Shown: positions 1-8,530, counted from the first letter of the stretch. The stretch: DNA of 64,000 nucleotides from Kribbella qitaiheensis (GCF_014217565.1 NZ_CP043661.1:992001-1056000), one strand, 5' to 3'. Numbers and translations: made by a program. The notes: a model not told the origin generated them from the letters alone.

Positions 1-972
1 GCGTCGAGCAGGAGTTGCGCGGTGAACGCGACTGTCAACGGGGCCCCGGTGACGGTGCCGGCTAGGGTCTCGGCGCCGGAGGCGTCGTCGTCCGACCCGG
101 CGCGGACCCGGAGCGACCCCACGCCGTACACGAGCCAGATCGGGGTCAGGCCGGCTGCGACGACGCTCAGGCGTCTGACGACGTCTCGCAGGGCCACGCG
201 GTCGACTGTGGCGCTGATCGGGGTGTGGTCGGGAACGATCCGCCGGTACGGCAGGTAGGGGCCGGTCAGCGTGCGGATCCAAGCCGAGCGGGTGAGATTG
301 CGCAGGTGCAGCGTCTCGGCGGTGAGCGACAGCAGCAGCCGCCCGCCGTCGCCGGCAAACGGGCGGGTCAGCTCACCGAGCGCCTTCGCCGGCACGAGCA
401 CCTCGAACGGATCGACCTGCTCGGTCAGCCCGACCCGCGCGATGCCCAGCCGGTACCGGTCGGTGCTCGCCAGCTCGACCGCGTCGCCGGAGAAGCTGAG
501 GTTGATGCCTGCCAACGCCGGCACCACGTCGTCCCGCGCGGCGGAGACAGCGACTCGCCCGACAGCCGCGGCGAACGCGCCGGCAGCAAGCGCCGACTGA
601 TGCTCCGCTTCAGGTGAAGCGGTTGCCGGGTAGTCGGCCAGTGGCAGCAAGGGAAGAGAGTAGACGGCATCTCCGCAACAGATGACGAATCGGTGGCCAG
701 CCGTGCTGAGCGTGACCAGCCCGGGCGGGAGCAGCTTTGTGATCTCTGCGAGCATCCGCCCCGGGACGAGACAGGTGCCTTCAGCATCGATCTGGCAGTG
801 GAGGGTGATCCGGGGCCGACACCGCGTGGTCCGTGCCGGAGATAGTGGCGCCTTCCGGACCGGCCGTGAGCAGGAGGCCGAGAAGGATCGGCGTACTGGT
901 CCGATGGGGTAGGCCTTTCGCGACCCAACCGACGGCGGTCGCGAACTCCTGTTGATCTGCTACGAGCTGCAC
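1..972 (-). pseudogene. DnaN-like beta sliding clamp paralogue, frameshifted, cut by window edge
   Basis: The GTG start at 972 opens a typical clamp N-terminus (QEFATAVGWVAKGLP, then ISGTDHAVSA), but that frame stops near 781. Dropping one base from the GGGG run at 812-815 restores an open frame to position 1 with clamp hallmarks: ARITLHCQIDAEGT, VPGRMLAEI, TDRYRLGIAR. The family forms the ring that tethers the replicative polymerase. An isolated second copy away from dnaA/recF suggests an accessory paralogue. No clear Shine-Dalgarno sequence is visible. The break could be a real mutation or a base-calling error. The C-terminus lies outside the window. Confidence 0.72.
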
Positions 973-975
973 GCG

Positions 976-1305
976 CCGCAGCCTAGGAGCAGACCCGAGG
1001 CGCCGAACCTTCAGCTAGCTTGAAGGTCAGTGGCCCCCGTGCCTGAGCGCGTCCCGCACCTGCGCGAACCGCACCGACTCAAACACGACCAGCCTGGCCA
1101 GCAACGCAGCCAGTACGCCGAGCTGGGCAAGCGCGGCGACCTTGACCGCGCGAACCACCGTTACACCCGCAACTGCGAAGAGCCGCTTTTCACCGCGTAT
1201 CGGGGATGTTCTTGAAGAAATCTGGGGCGTGGTGTCGGATCGGGGCTGGAGTGTTCGTAGTACGTGTGAGTAGGCGCCTCCGAACCACCAGAAGGGAAGG
1301 TTTTC
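976..1305. other. Intergenic gap with one possible small membrane ORF
   Basis: No recognised gene lies here. On the minus strand, 1027-1158 could encode a 43-residue protein from a GTG start with a hydrophobic stretch (VAALAQLGVLAALLARLVVF) and a basic tail; its ribosome binding site is weak, so it is only a possibility. The right end carries the leader of the peptidase E-like gene, including GGGAAGG just before its ATG. Confidence 0.3.
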
Positions 1306-1992
1306 ATGAAACTTCTTCTCACTTCCTCGGGCATCCGCAACCCGAGCATCGCCGACGCGCTCGTCGAGCTGCTGGGCAAGCCGATCGCCGAGTCGAGCGC
1401 CCTCTTCGTTCCGACCGGCATCTACCCGTTCCCCGGCGGCGCCGGGATGGCGTGGCAGGCGATCTTCGGAAAAGAGGACCACCCCTTGTGCGGGCTGGGC
1501 TGGAAGTCCTTGGGACTGCTGGAACTGACCGCGCTGCCGACCATCCGGGAAGAGAACTGGGTCCCGATGGTCCAGGAGGCCGATGCCCTGCTCATCTGGG
1601 GCGGCGATGTCCTTTACCTGACCCACTGGATGCGGCAGTCGGGCCTGGCAGACCTCTTCCCGTCACTGAGCGAGACGGTCTACGTGGGGGTGAGCGCCGG
1701 GAGCATCGCGCTGACTCCCTACAACTGCGACGCGGAGTTCGACCTCGAGTTCGTGCCCGAAGGCAGCGATATGGCGGAGGGCGGCGACAGGGCGCTGGGG
1801 CTGGTGGACTTCACGCTGTATCCGCACCTCGATCGCGAGGGTATGGAGGATGCGTCCATGGCCAACATCGAGAAGTGGGCGTCCGGGATCCCGGTCCCGA
1901 CGTACGCCATCGACGATCAGACGGCCATCAAGGTGGTCGACGGCGCCGTCGAGGTCATCTCCGAAGGGAACTGGAGGCTGTTCAACGGCTAG
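1306..1992 (+). CDS. Peptidase E-like protein (family S51, type 1 glutamine amidotransferase fold)
   Basis: This 228-residue protein has the N-terminus and layout of the peptidase S51/dipeptidase E superfamily. It contains the nucleophile elbow GVSAGSIAL, with the presumed catalytic Ser near residue 130, after the LLIWGGDVLYL segment typical of the family. S51 enzymes cleave Asp-X dipeptides or cyanophycin-derived beta-aspartyl dipeptides; the true substrate cannot be read from sequence. The ATG follows GGGAAGG with 5-nt spacing. It stands alone on the plus strand and is probably cytoplasmic, as no signal peptide is visible. Superfamily assignment is firm; the specific activity is inferred. 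Confidence 0.75.
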   Translation: MKLLLTSSGIRNPSIADALVELLGKPIAESSALFVPTGIYPFPGGAGMAWQAIFGKEDHPLCGLGWKSLGLLELTALPTIREENWVPMVQEADALLIWGGDVLYLTHWMRQSGLADLFPSLSETVYVGVSAGSIALTPYNCDAEFDLEFVPEGSDMAEGGDRALGLVDFTLYPHLDREGMEDASMANIEKWASGIPVPTYAIDDQTAIKVVDGAVEVISEGNWRLFNG

Positions 1993-2174
1993 TTGAGCAG
2001 GTCGAGCCAGGGATGGTTGGCGTCGGCGCCGCGGAGCATCTGCCATAAAGATGAGCCCAGTACTCCGTCTCCGCAGCCTCACCCGCCGCCCGATCCAGCG
2101 ATTCAGAACTCGTCACGGGCTCCAGTCTCCCCGGCCGGCCTTTCCGGGTCTTAGGCTCGGGTACTGCGACACGA

Positions 2175-2203
2175 TGTCGAGAAGTGTTGGTCGGCTCCGC
2201 TCA
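2175..2203 (+). promoter_or_regulatory. Candidate ECF-type promoter upstream of the DGPF/sigma pair
   Basis: TGTCGA at 2175-2180 is followed after 17 nt by CGCTC, about 50 nt before the DGPF start. From memory of published work, ECF42 promoters carry a TGTCGA -35 element, which fits autoregulation; the reported -10 (CG, A or T, C) is not matched exactly. A second TGTCGA-N17-CGCT lies near the other ECF42 locus at 51827. Confidence 0.4.
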
Positions 2204-2250
2204 CCTGGTGAAGGGCCGTGAAGACGCGGCCCATGACACCAGGAGACGAC

Positions 2251-2661
2251 ATGCCGAAGTACCTGCTTCTGAAGCACTATCGCGGCGGCCCGGAGCAGCA
2301 CAAGCCGCTGCCTCCGATGGATCAGTGGGCGCCGGAGGACGTCGAGGCACATATGGCGTTCCTCCACCACGTCAGCGAGCTGCTCGAGAAGAACGGTGAG
2401 TTCGTCGACGCGCAGGCGCTCACGCCGACGCGTACGTGGGTGCGCTACGGCGGCCCCGACGCGGCGCCCGTCACCACCGACGGCCCGCTTCCCGAGACGA
2501 GCGACCTGGTCGCGGGTTGGTACATGATCGACGTCGACTCGTACGAGCGTGCGCTCGAGCTGGCGGCGTACGTGTCCTCCGAGCCGGGTCCCGGCGGCGA
2601 ACCGATGTACGAGTGGATCGACGTACGGGAGATCATGTCCGAGGCGCCGACGGATGACTGA
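2251..2661 (+). CDS. DGPF/YCII-domain protein, partner of ECF42 sigma factor
   Basis: The 136-residue protein begins MPKYLLLKHY and carries the family signature DGP at residues 77-79. YCII/DGPF proteins have a ferredoxin-like alpha-beta fold; many are encoded next to ECF42 sigma factors and are thought to take part in the same response, though no biochemical role is settled. The start at 2251 is chosen over an upstream in-frame ATG because AGGAG sits 5 nt before it. The sigma factor gene begins 6 nt after the stop, so the two are co-transcribed. A similar pair in opposite orientation lies at 50.1-51.8 kb. Confidence 0.85.
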   Translation: MPKYLLLKHYRGGPEQHKPLPPMDQWAPEDVEAHMAFLHHVSELLEKNGEFVDAQALTPTRTWVRYGGPDAAPVTTDGPLPETSDLVAGWYMIDVDSYERALELAAYVSSEPGPGGEPMYEWIDVREIMSEAPTDD

Positions 2662-2667
2662 GCAAGC

Positions 2668-3870
2668 GTGACCGACGGGTCATCGCAAGGGTTGGACGAG
2701 GGCGCGTTGCGCGCCCTCGTCCCCCGGGTGCTTGCGGGCCTGGTACGACGTGGCGAGGATTTCGATGCCGCCGAAGACGCGCTCCAGGAGGCGCTGCTGG
2801 ATGCGCTCCGGGTCTGGCCGGACGACCCGCCGCACAACCCGCACGGGTGGCTGACGACCGTCGCGACCCGGCGGCTGATCGACGCGCGCCGCAGCGAGAT
2901 CGCCCGTAGCCGCCGCCAGGAGACGACGTACGACGAACCGGAGCCTGGTGCCGCCGAGGAAGGCGATGACACCCTCTTCCTGCTCTTCTGTTGCTGCCAT
3001 CCCGATCTCGCGCCGGCCTCGCAAGTGACGCTGACGCTGCGCGCCGTCGGCGGCCTCACCACCCGGGAGATCGCCGACGCCTTTTACGTGCCGGAGGCAA
3101 CGATGGCGCAGCGGATCAGCCGCGCCAAGCGCACGTTGCGGGGACAGCGGCTGAATCGGCCGGGCGACCTCGCCGTCGTACTGCGGGTGCTCTATCTCGT
3201 TTACACAGCCGGCCATGCGGGCCGGGTCGACCTGGCCGCGGAGGCGATCCGGCTGGCCCGGCAACTCACGCTGGCCACCGACGAGCCGGAGGCGCGCGGG
3301 TTGCTCGCGCTGATGTTGCTGAACCATGCCCGGCGGCTGGCGCGGCTCGATTCCGAGGGCCGGATCGTGACGCTCGATCGGCAAGATCGCACTCTGTGGT
3401 GCACCCACGAGATCGCTGAAGGCGTGCGCGTCCTGCAGTCGGCGCTCGAACTGCAGACCGACGATCGCCCACCAGGTCGCTATCAGATCGAAGCCGCGAT
3501 CGCCGCACTTCACGATGACGCGGCGAGCGCCGAGGAGACCGACTGGCAGCAGATCCTCGCCTGGTACGACGACCTGGTCGCGCTCACCGAGGATCCCGTA
3601 CGCCAGTCCCCCGCCGCCGTGCTCGGGCGGGCGGTCGCGGTCGGTCATGTCGAAGGCGCCGCCGCCGGGCTGCGCGAGACGGAACGGCTGCAGGAGGTCA
3701 TCGGCGAGCGCCACAGGTGGTACGCCGTACGCGGGCACCTCCACGAACTCGACGGCGACCTGCCGGCAGCAGCCACGGCGTACGCCGAAGCCGCCCACCG
3801 CGCGACGAATGTTGCCGAGCGGGACCACCTCGTCCGTCAGGCCGCCCGCACCCGAGCCGCTGCCGGTTGA
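2668..3870 (+). CDS. ECF42-type RNA polymerase sigma factor with C-terminal TPR-like extension
   Basis: This GTG-started protein of 400 residues has an ECF core: sigma-2 with AAEDALQEALLDAL around residues 33-47, and sigma-4 with LTTREIADAFYVPEATMAQR around 130-150. An all-helical C-terminal extension of over 200 residues follows, ending in TPR-like helices (LHELDGDLPAAATAYAEAA). That long extension is the mark of the ECF42 group, which usually lacks an anti-sigma factor and is controlled through the extension. It directs polymerase to its own promoter set and probably to the DGPF operon. It follows the DGPF gene by 6 nt. The inducing signal is unknown. Confidence 0.88.
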   Translation: MTDGSSQGLDEGALRALVPRVLAGLVRRGEDFDAAEDALQEALLDALRVWPDDPPHNPHGWLTTVATRRLIDARRSEIARSRRQETTYDEPEPGAAEEGDDTLFLLFCCCHPDLAPASQVTLTLRAVGGLTTREIADAFYVPEATMAQRISRAKRTLRGQRLNRPGDLAVVLRVLYLVYTAGHAGRVDLAAEAIRLARQLTLATDEPEARGLLALMLLNHARRLARLDSEGRIVTLDRQDRTLWCTHEIAEGVRVLQSALELQTDDRPPGRYQIEAAIAALHDDAASAEETDWQQILAWYDDLVALTEDPVRQSPAAVLGRAVAVGHVEGAAAGLRETERLQEVIGERHRWYAVRGHLHELDGDLPAAATAYAEAAHRATNVAERDHLVRQAARTRAAAG

Positions 3871-3921
3871 GCGCGTCTATATCCGTTGCGTGCTGGCCTT
3901 CTGAGCGCTTAGCGTCACTGG

Positions 3922-4617
3922 ATGACCTCTCACCTTGTGACGCTGAGCTTCGATGCTAACGATCCGACTCGCCTTGCGCAGTTCTGGGCCGGGGTGATCG
4001 GCCGCAAGGTGGCGGACGACGGGATCACGCTGCTGGCGAACGACGACTCCGGGTTCGCGATTCGTTTCACCTCGACCGAGGAGAAGAAGACCGAGCCGAA
4101 CCAGATGCACTTCGACCTGACCAGCAAGTCGCTCGAGGACCAGCAGCAGATCGTGGCTAGGGCGCTCGAACTCGGTGGCCGGCACATCGACATCGGCCAG
4201 CTTCCGGAAGAGAAGGATGTCGTACTCGCGGATCCTGAGGGCAACGAGTTCTGTGTCGTTGAGCCGGGCAACAACTTCCTCGCGGACACGGGCGTCATCG
4301 GGGCGTTCTCGTCCGACGGATCGCAAGCAGTCGGGTACTTCTGGAGCAAGGCGCTGGACTGGCCGTTGGTCTGGGACGAGAACGAGGAGACCGCGATCCA
4401 GTCGGCGCAGGGTGGTTCGAAGATCAGCTGGGGCGGACCGCCGGTGCGCGAGAAGACCGCGAAGAACCGGCTGGCCTACGAGCTCGCGGCCGACGGTGAT
4501 CAGCAGGCGGAGGTCGACCGACTCGTCGCACTCGGCGCGACCCGCGTCGACAGCCAGGGCGACGTCGTGGCAATGCTCGACCCCGACGGCAACGAGTTCT
4601 CCGTAGTCCCGGCCTAG
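3922..4617 (+). CDS. Two-module glyoxalase/VOC family protein
   Basis: The 231-residue protein contains two vicinal-oxygen-chelate modules, roughly 1-115 and 125-231. Each ends in a DPEGNEF/DPDGNEF motif, and the first contains QMHFDLTSKS. VOC proteins use a paired beta-alpha-beta fold to bind a metal and act as lyases, dioxygenases or antibiotic-sequestering proteins; this glyoxalase-like subgroup has no assigned substrate. It is a lone plus-strand gene after the sigma factor, with 51 nt between. A strong hairpin follows and separates it from the convergent aldo/keto reductase. Confidence 0.8.
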   Translation: MTSHLVTLSFDANDPTRLAQFWAGVIGRKVADDGITLLANDDSGFAIRFTSTEEKKTEPNQMHFDLTSKSLEDQQQIVARALELGGRHIDIGQLPEEKDVVLADPEGNEFCVVEPGNNFLADTGVIGAFSSDGSQAVGYFWSKALDWPLVWDENEETAIQSAQGGSKISWGGPPVREKTAKNRLAYELAADGDQQAEVDRLVALGATRVDSQGDVVAMLDPDGNEFSVVPA

Positions 4618-4676
4618 TAGGTCAACCACCACCTTGTACTGCGAGGTGTCGGCCCGCGCCCGTCGTACGAGGCCTG

Positions 4677-4721
4677 GCACCTTGTACTCCGGGTGTCGGT
4701 GGGCGTCGGAGTACAAGGTGC
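4677..4721. terminator. 15-bp perfect hairpin between convergent genes
   Basis: GCACCTTGTACTCCG (4677-4691) is the exact reverse complement of 4707-4721, with a 15-nt loop. A third, direct copy of CACCTTGTACT occurs at 4630-4640. The site lies between the stops of the glyoxalase gene and the aldo/keto reductase, so a bidirectional terminator is the simplest reading. There is no T tract. Confidence 0.6.
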
Positions 4722-4733
4722 GCGCCGTGCGGC

Positions 4734-5792
4734 CTAGGCCGCGGCGCGGTCCGAGGTGGGGCGGCGACGCTTGGTGGCGTCGGTGAGGGCGGGCGACTGC
4801 CAGAGGCCGTCCGACTGGTAGTGGTGCAGGTCGGTGCCGGGCGGGACGATCTCGTCGATCCGGTCCAGGACCTCGTCGTCGAGCGTCAGTTCGGCGCCCT
4901 TGAGCAGGCCGGTCAGCTGGTCCATCGTGCGCGGCCCGATGATCACCGACGTGACCGCCGGGTGCGACGAGACGAACGCCAGCGCGAGCTCGGGCAGCGT
5001 CCGGCCGAGGTCGTCGGCGACCTGGATCAACTGCTCGACAGCCTCGAACTTCTCCGCATTGGCAGGCAACGCGGGATCGAACCGGTGCGGAGTCAAGGCA
5101 GCCCGTCCCGACTCCAGGTCCACCGGCTGGTTCTTGCGCACCTTGCCCGACAGGAAGCCGGATGCCAGCGGGCTCCAGGTCAGCACGCCCATGTTCAGCC
5201 GCTGGGCGGTCGGCAGCAGCGAGCGCTCGATGCCGCGAGTGACGATCGAATACGGCGGCTGCTCGGTGCGGAACTTGCCGTACCCGCGCCGCTCGGAGAC
5301 GTGGTACGCCTCGACGATCTCCTCGGCCGGGAAGGTGGAGCACCCGAACGCGCGGATCTTGCCCTGGCTGACGAGATCGCTCAGCACCCAGAGCGTCTCC
5401 TCGATATCGGTCGCCGGGTCCGGCCGGTGAATCTGGTAGAGATCGATCCAGTCGGTACCGAGCCGGCGCAGGCTGTCCTCGACGGCACGCGTGATCCAGC
5501 GCCGCGAGTTCCCACTGCGATTGAGCGCGTCTTCGGTAAGCGGGAAATGCCCCTTGGTCGCGAGAACGACGTCATCGCGACGACCTTGCAGCGCCTTGCC
5601 GACGATCTCCTCGCTCTCGCCACCGGAGTACATGTCGGCGGTGTCGACGAAGTTGATGCCCTGCTCCAGCGCGGCATGAATGATCCGGACGCTGTCCTCG
5701 TGATCGGGATTGCCGACCGCACCGAACATCATCGCGCCCAGACACTGCGCACTGACCTCGATCCCGGTAACACCAAGCCTGCGATAACGCAT
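4734..5792 (-). CDS. Aldo/keto reductase
   Basis: This 352-residue NADPH-dependent (beta/alpha)8 oxidoreductase starts MRYRRLGVTG. It has the family markers FVDTADMYSGG (catalytic Asp/Tyr region), DWIDLYQIHRPD and the C-terminal cofactor loop VIIGPRTMDQL. Such enzymes reduce aldehydes and ketones in the cytoplasm; the substrate is not predictable. GAGGAG precedes the ATG. Transcription appears to start from a promoter with a 19-bp spacer containing a dyad (5826-5856), the architecture activated by MerR-family regulators. It is divergent from the WYL regulator. Confidence 0.85.
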   Translation of the reverse strand: MRYRRLGVTGIEVSAQCLGAMMFGAVGNPDHEDSVRIIHAALEQGINFVDTADMYSGGESEEIVGKALQGRRDDVVLATKGHFPLTEDALNRSGNSRRWITRAVEDSLRRLGTDWIDLYQIHRPDPATDIEETLWVLSDLVSQGKIRAFGCSTFPAEEIVEAYHVSERRGYGKFRTEQPPYSIVTRGIERSLLPTAQRLNMGVLTWSPLASGFLSGKVRKNQPVDLESGRAALTPHRFDPALPANAEKFEAVEQLIQVADDLGRTLPELALAFVSSHPAVTSVIIGPRTMDQLTGLLKGAELTLDDEVLDRIDEIVPPGTDLHHYQSDGLWQSPALTDATKRRRPTSDRAAA

Positions 5793-5825
5793 CGAAAGAC
5801 TCCTCAGTTCGTAAGCCGTGCCGCA

Positions 5826-5856
5826 AACCTAGGAGCTAGACCTCGCTCTAGGTCAA
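5826..5856 (-). promoter_or_regulatory. MerR-type promoter of the aldo/keto reductase gene
   Basis: On the minus strand, TTGACC (5856-5851) and TAGGTT (5831-5826) are separated by 19 bp rather than 17. The spacer contains the dyad CTAGA-N6-TCTAG. An overlong spacer holding a palindrome is the known signature of promoters untwisted by MerR-family activators. The reductase ATG lies about 33 nt downstream. No MerR gene is present nearby. Confidence 0.6.
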
Positions 5857-5929
5857 CCCTGCCCACCGGCCGCGCCGCGTCGGGGATAAGTGCTCAGCGG
5901 GTGAGTAGTTTGTTTGGGAGGATGGGGGG

Positions 5930-6880
5930 ATGCGAGCGGATCGGCTGGTTGCGACGTTGTTGCTGATGCAGTCGCGGGGGCGGGTGACGGCGGGTGAGTT
6001 GGCCAGGGAGCTGGAGATTTCCGTGGCCACGGCGCGGCGGGATCTCGAGGCGTTGTCGACTGCCGGGATTCCCGTTTATCCACAGCCGGGCCGCAACGGC
6101 GGATGGTCGTTGCTGGGTGGGGCGCGGACGGATTTGAGCGGGTTGAGTGCGACCGAGGCTCAGGCATTGTTCCTGCTGGTCGGGCCTGCTGCGGCTGTCG
6201 CGCCTGAGGCGAAGGCCGCGCTGCGGAAGTTGGTGCGGGCGCTGCCTGACACGTTCCGCGCGGATGCCGAGGCGGCGGCCGAAGCCGTCGTGATCGATCC
6301 GGCGCGGTGGGGTGAGCACATCAAGGAGCGGCCCGAGATGGTCCGGCGGCTTCAAGAGGCCGTCGTACGGCGGGTGAAAGTGCGACTCACGTACGCCGGG
6401 CGCGGTCGCACCGGGTCGGAGCGATTGGTCGATCCGCTCGGGCTCGTGGACAAGGACGACATCTGGTACCTGATCGCCGGTACCGAGAAGGGGCAGCGCA
6501 CCTTCCGGGTGGAGCGGATCACCGATACGGAGCTGACGGATCTGCCCGCGGAACGCCCGGCCGACTTCGATCTGGCGACGGCCTGGGCGCGCGTTGTCGA
6601 GGAGATGGAGCAGAACCGGTCCCTGCTGACGGCGACGGTCCTGATGCAGGAGCGGTTCCTGTGGGTGATGCAGGATCGTCTCGGCAGGCACTGCGAAGTG
6701 ATCGGCCCGGTGGGCGACGGGCGGGTCAAGATCGAGGTCACTGCTCCTACTCCCCTGATGATCGCCCAGCACCTGGCCGGTTGGGGCGGTCAGCTCGAGG
6801 TGCTCGAGCCTCCGTCGGTCCAGGCGGAACTGGTTCGCCTCGGCCAGGAACTGGTCGACCGCTATCGAAGCGATTCTTGA
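5930..6880 (+). CDS. WYL-domain transcriptional regulator (DeoR-type HTH, YafY/PafC-like)
   Basis: The 316-residue protein opens with a winged helix-turn-helix (LLLMQSRGRVTAGELARELE) and the VYPQPGRNGGW wing typical of the group. A WYL domain (ligand or nucleic-acid sensing, Sm-like fold) spans about 135-215, with the DIWYLIAG strand and RTFRVERI motif. A WCX-type C-terminal segment follows. It probably acts as a dimeric DNA-binding regulator in the cytoplasm. The ATG follows GGAGG. It is divergent from the aldo/keto reductase, which it might control, though that promoter looks MerR-like. Confidence 0.85.
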   Translation: MRADRLVATLLLMQSRGRVTAGELARELEISVATARRDLEALSTAGIPVYPQPGRNGGWSLLGGARTDLSGLSATEAQALFLLVGPAAAVAPEAKAALRKLVRALPDTFRADAEAAAEAVVIDPARWGEHIKERPEMVRRLQEAVVRRVKVRLTYAGRGRTGSERLVDPLGLVDKDDIWYLIAGTEKGQRTFRVERITDTELTDLPAERPADFDLATAWARVVEEMEQNRSLLTATVLMQERFLWVMQDRLGRHCEVIGPVGDGRVKIEVTAPTPLMIAQHLAGWGGQLEVLEPPSVQAELVRLGQELVDRYRSDS

Positions 6881-7042
6881 GCCTCGAAAGTGCTGGTGCT
6901 TTCACCGTTGGAGGTCGGCCGGTGACCGGTTGTGCAAGTTTGTCCAGGGCCGGTCAACGTTTCCTGCCGGAAGGCCTTGGTGACCGCTTCGCGTGAGTAG
7001 GGTGCGGTGGTCGATTTGTCCCGTCCGAGCAACAGGAATCCC

Positions 7043-7903
7043 GTGACCACTACCCCTCCTCAGTCCCCTCACGATCCCTACGCGGCGCAGCCCGGCGCCG
7101 GTGGTGGATACGGTCCCCCGCAAGACCAGTTCCCGCAGTACACACAGCCCCAGCCGGGGCAGCCTCAGTACGACCAACCGCAGTACGGGCAGCCCGGCGT
7201 CCCGCCGTCGGGACAGCCGCAAGATCAGCCGCAGTTCGGGCAGGGCTTCCCGCAGCAGGGGCAGCAGCCGCAGGGCATGCCTGCCTATCCGCAGGGTGCG
7301 ATCCAGTGCCGCTTCTGTGGTGGGATGCCGGCCGTGCAGGCGACCGTTCGCGGTCACCAGGGCTTCCTGATCATGATGCGCTTCCTGAAGCTGGAAGGGC
7401 CGTTCTGCCGCACCTGCGGTATCGCGACCGTCCGCAACATGACCGCGAAGAGCCTCTGGCAGGGCTGGTGGGGCATCGGGTCGTCGATCATCAACCCGAT
7501 CACGATGCTGATCAACATCCCGACCCGGCTCAAGTTCAAGCAGCTGCCGGAGCCGATGCCGGGTGCGCCGGGTCAGCCGATGGACATGGGGAAGCCGCTT
7601 TTCCTGCGGCCCGCCATCCTCGGGTTCCTGCTCCCGATCGCGGTGATCGCGCTGCTGATCTGGAGCAGCCAGAGCTCGCCGTCGTCCGCGGGTGTCGGCG
7701 ACTGCATCCAGAACAAGGGCACGATCAGCAGCCCGAACGTGAAGGTCGTCGACTGCGGTTCCGGCGACGCGGAGTACAAGGTTGTCGGCAAGCTCAGCGA
7801 CTCGACGAACAGCGATCAGTGTGAGCAGTTCGAGGGCTACACCGTCGCGTACACCGAGGAAGGCCGTTCCAGCGGCTACACGCTCTGCCTCGCACCGAAG
7901 TAG
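7043..7903 (+). CDS. Membrane protein with Pro/Gln-rich N-terminus, zinc ribbon and LppU-like extracellular domain
   Basis: Start GTG 7043 is chosen for the AGGA at 7033, over the GTG at 7007. The first ~85 residues are low-complexity (GQPQYDQPQYGQPG repeats). Then come CRFCGG and CRTCG, a probable zinc ribbon separated by ~38 residues, an amphipathic stretch, one clear membrane helix (FLLPIAVIALLIW), and a C-terminal domain of about 70 residues with VGDCIQNKG...VVDCGSGDAEYKV. That domain resembles the LppU/DUF-type extracellular modules of actinomycetes. The layout suggests a cytoplasmic metal-binding part and an external sensor part. No function can be assigned. Confidence 0.6.
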   Translation: MTTTPPQSPHDPYAAQPGAGGGYGPPQDQFPQYTQPQPGQPQYDQPQYGQPGVPPSGQPQDQPQFGQGFPQQGQQPQGMPAYPQGAIQCRFCGGMPAVQATVRGHQGFLIMMRFLKLEGPFCRTCGIATVRNMTAKSLWQGWWGIGSSIINPITMLINIPTRLKFKQLPEPMPGAPGQPMDMGKPLFLRPAILGFLLPIAVIALLIWSSQSSPSSAGVGDCIQNKGTISSPNVKVVDCGSGDAEYKVVGKLSDSTNSDQCEQFEGYTVAYTEEGRSSGYTLCLAPK

Positions 7904-7952
7904 CGAGATTCTTCCTCCGGGCCGGCCGGTCAGCCGGTGGTCCGGGGGAAGG

Positions 7953-8489
7953 TCATCGGCCGAAGGTGATGCGCGCGTAGTACGCGCGGGCCTCCTGGGT
8001 TCGGCCGGCGCCGAGGACCCGCAAGGCTTCGGCGAGATCGGGGTAGCGCGGCTCCAGCAGTTCGGCGGCACCCTCCAGGTCGGCTGCCGAAGCGACATCG
8101 CGGAGAAGTGACTGGATGACCGCGACCGGATCACTCGTGTCGGTCGGAGGCTCCACGATGGGTCGTGCCGGGACACTCAGGGTGGATTGCTGGGCGGCCC
8201 GGATCTCGGCGAGCCGGCGTTCCTGCTCCAGTCGGGGCAACGCCTTCCAGCCGGGCGCTGCCACCTCCGTCTCGAGCTGGAGCAATCTCGACAACACGGC
8301 CGGATTGCTGATCTTGGCCCGCTGTCCGGACATCAACTGCGACAGCATCGGTGCGGACAGGCCGAGGACCGCGGCGAGCTGGGCTTGGGAGAGGTCGAGC
8401 CGGTCCAGCAGCCGCCGGAACCGCTCCCCCAGCGACTCTCCGTACCATTCCCTCTGCAGGTCGAGGTTCCGGGCGTGTACGTCGGTCAC
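7953..8489 (-). CDS. XRE-family helix-turn-helix regulator
   Basis: The 178-residue protein has an N-terminal Cro/C1-type HTH: LDLSQAQLAAVLGLSAPMLS followed by QLMSGQRAKISNP. A helical C-terminal region (GAAELLEPRYPDLAEALRVLG) may form a dimer or ligand domain. GTG 8489 is preferred over the ATG at 8528 because GGAGG sits 4 nt ahead of it. It is divergent from the VWA surface protein; a palindrome between the two genes is the likely operator, so it probably represses itself and the VWA gene. Confidence 0.75.
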   Translation of the reverse strand: MTDVHARNLDLQREWYGESLGERFRRLLDRLDLSQAQLAAVLGLSAPMLSQLMSGQRAKISNPAVLSRLLQLETEVAAPGWKALPRLEQERRLAEIRAAQQSTLSVPARPIVEPPTDTSDPVAVIQSLLRDVASAADLEGAAELLEPRYPDLAEALRVLGAGRTQEARAYYARITFGR

Positions 8490-8507
8490 AACGCCTCCGC
8501 GATTCCT

Positions 8508-8530
8508 GTTTGCAAATTGCAGATGCAAAC
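8508..8530. promoter_or_regulatory. Palindromic operator between XRE regulator and VWA gene
   Basis: GTTTGCA (8508-8514) and TGCAAAC (8524-8530) form an inverted repeat with a 9-nt spacer that contains another TTGCA. It lies in the 85-bp divergent intergenic region just upstream of the GTG of the XRE gene. Arm length and spacing suit an XRE dimer. Assignment is inferred from position and symmetry. Confidence 0.5.
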
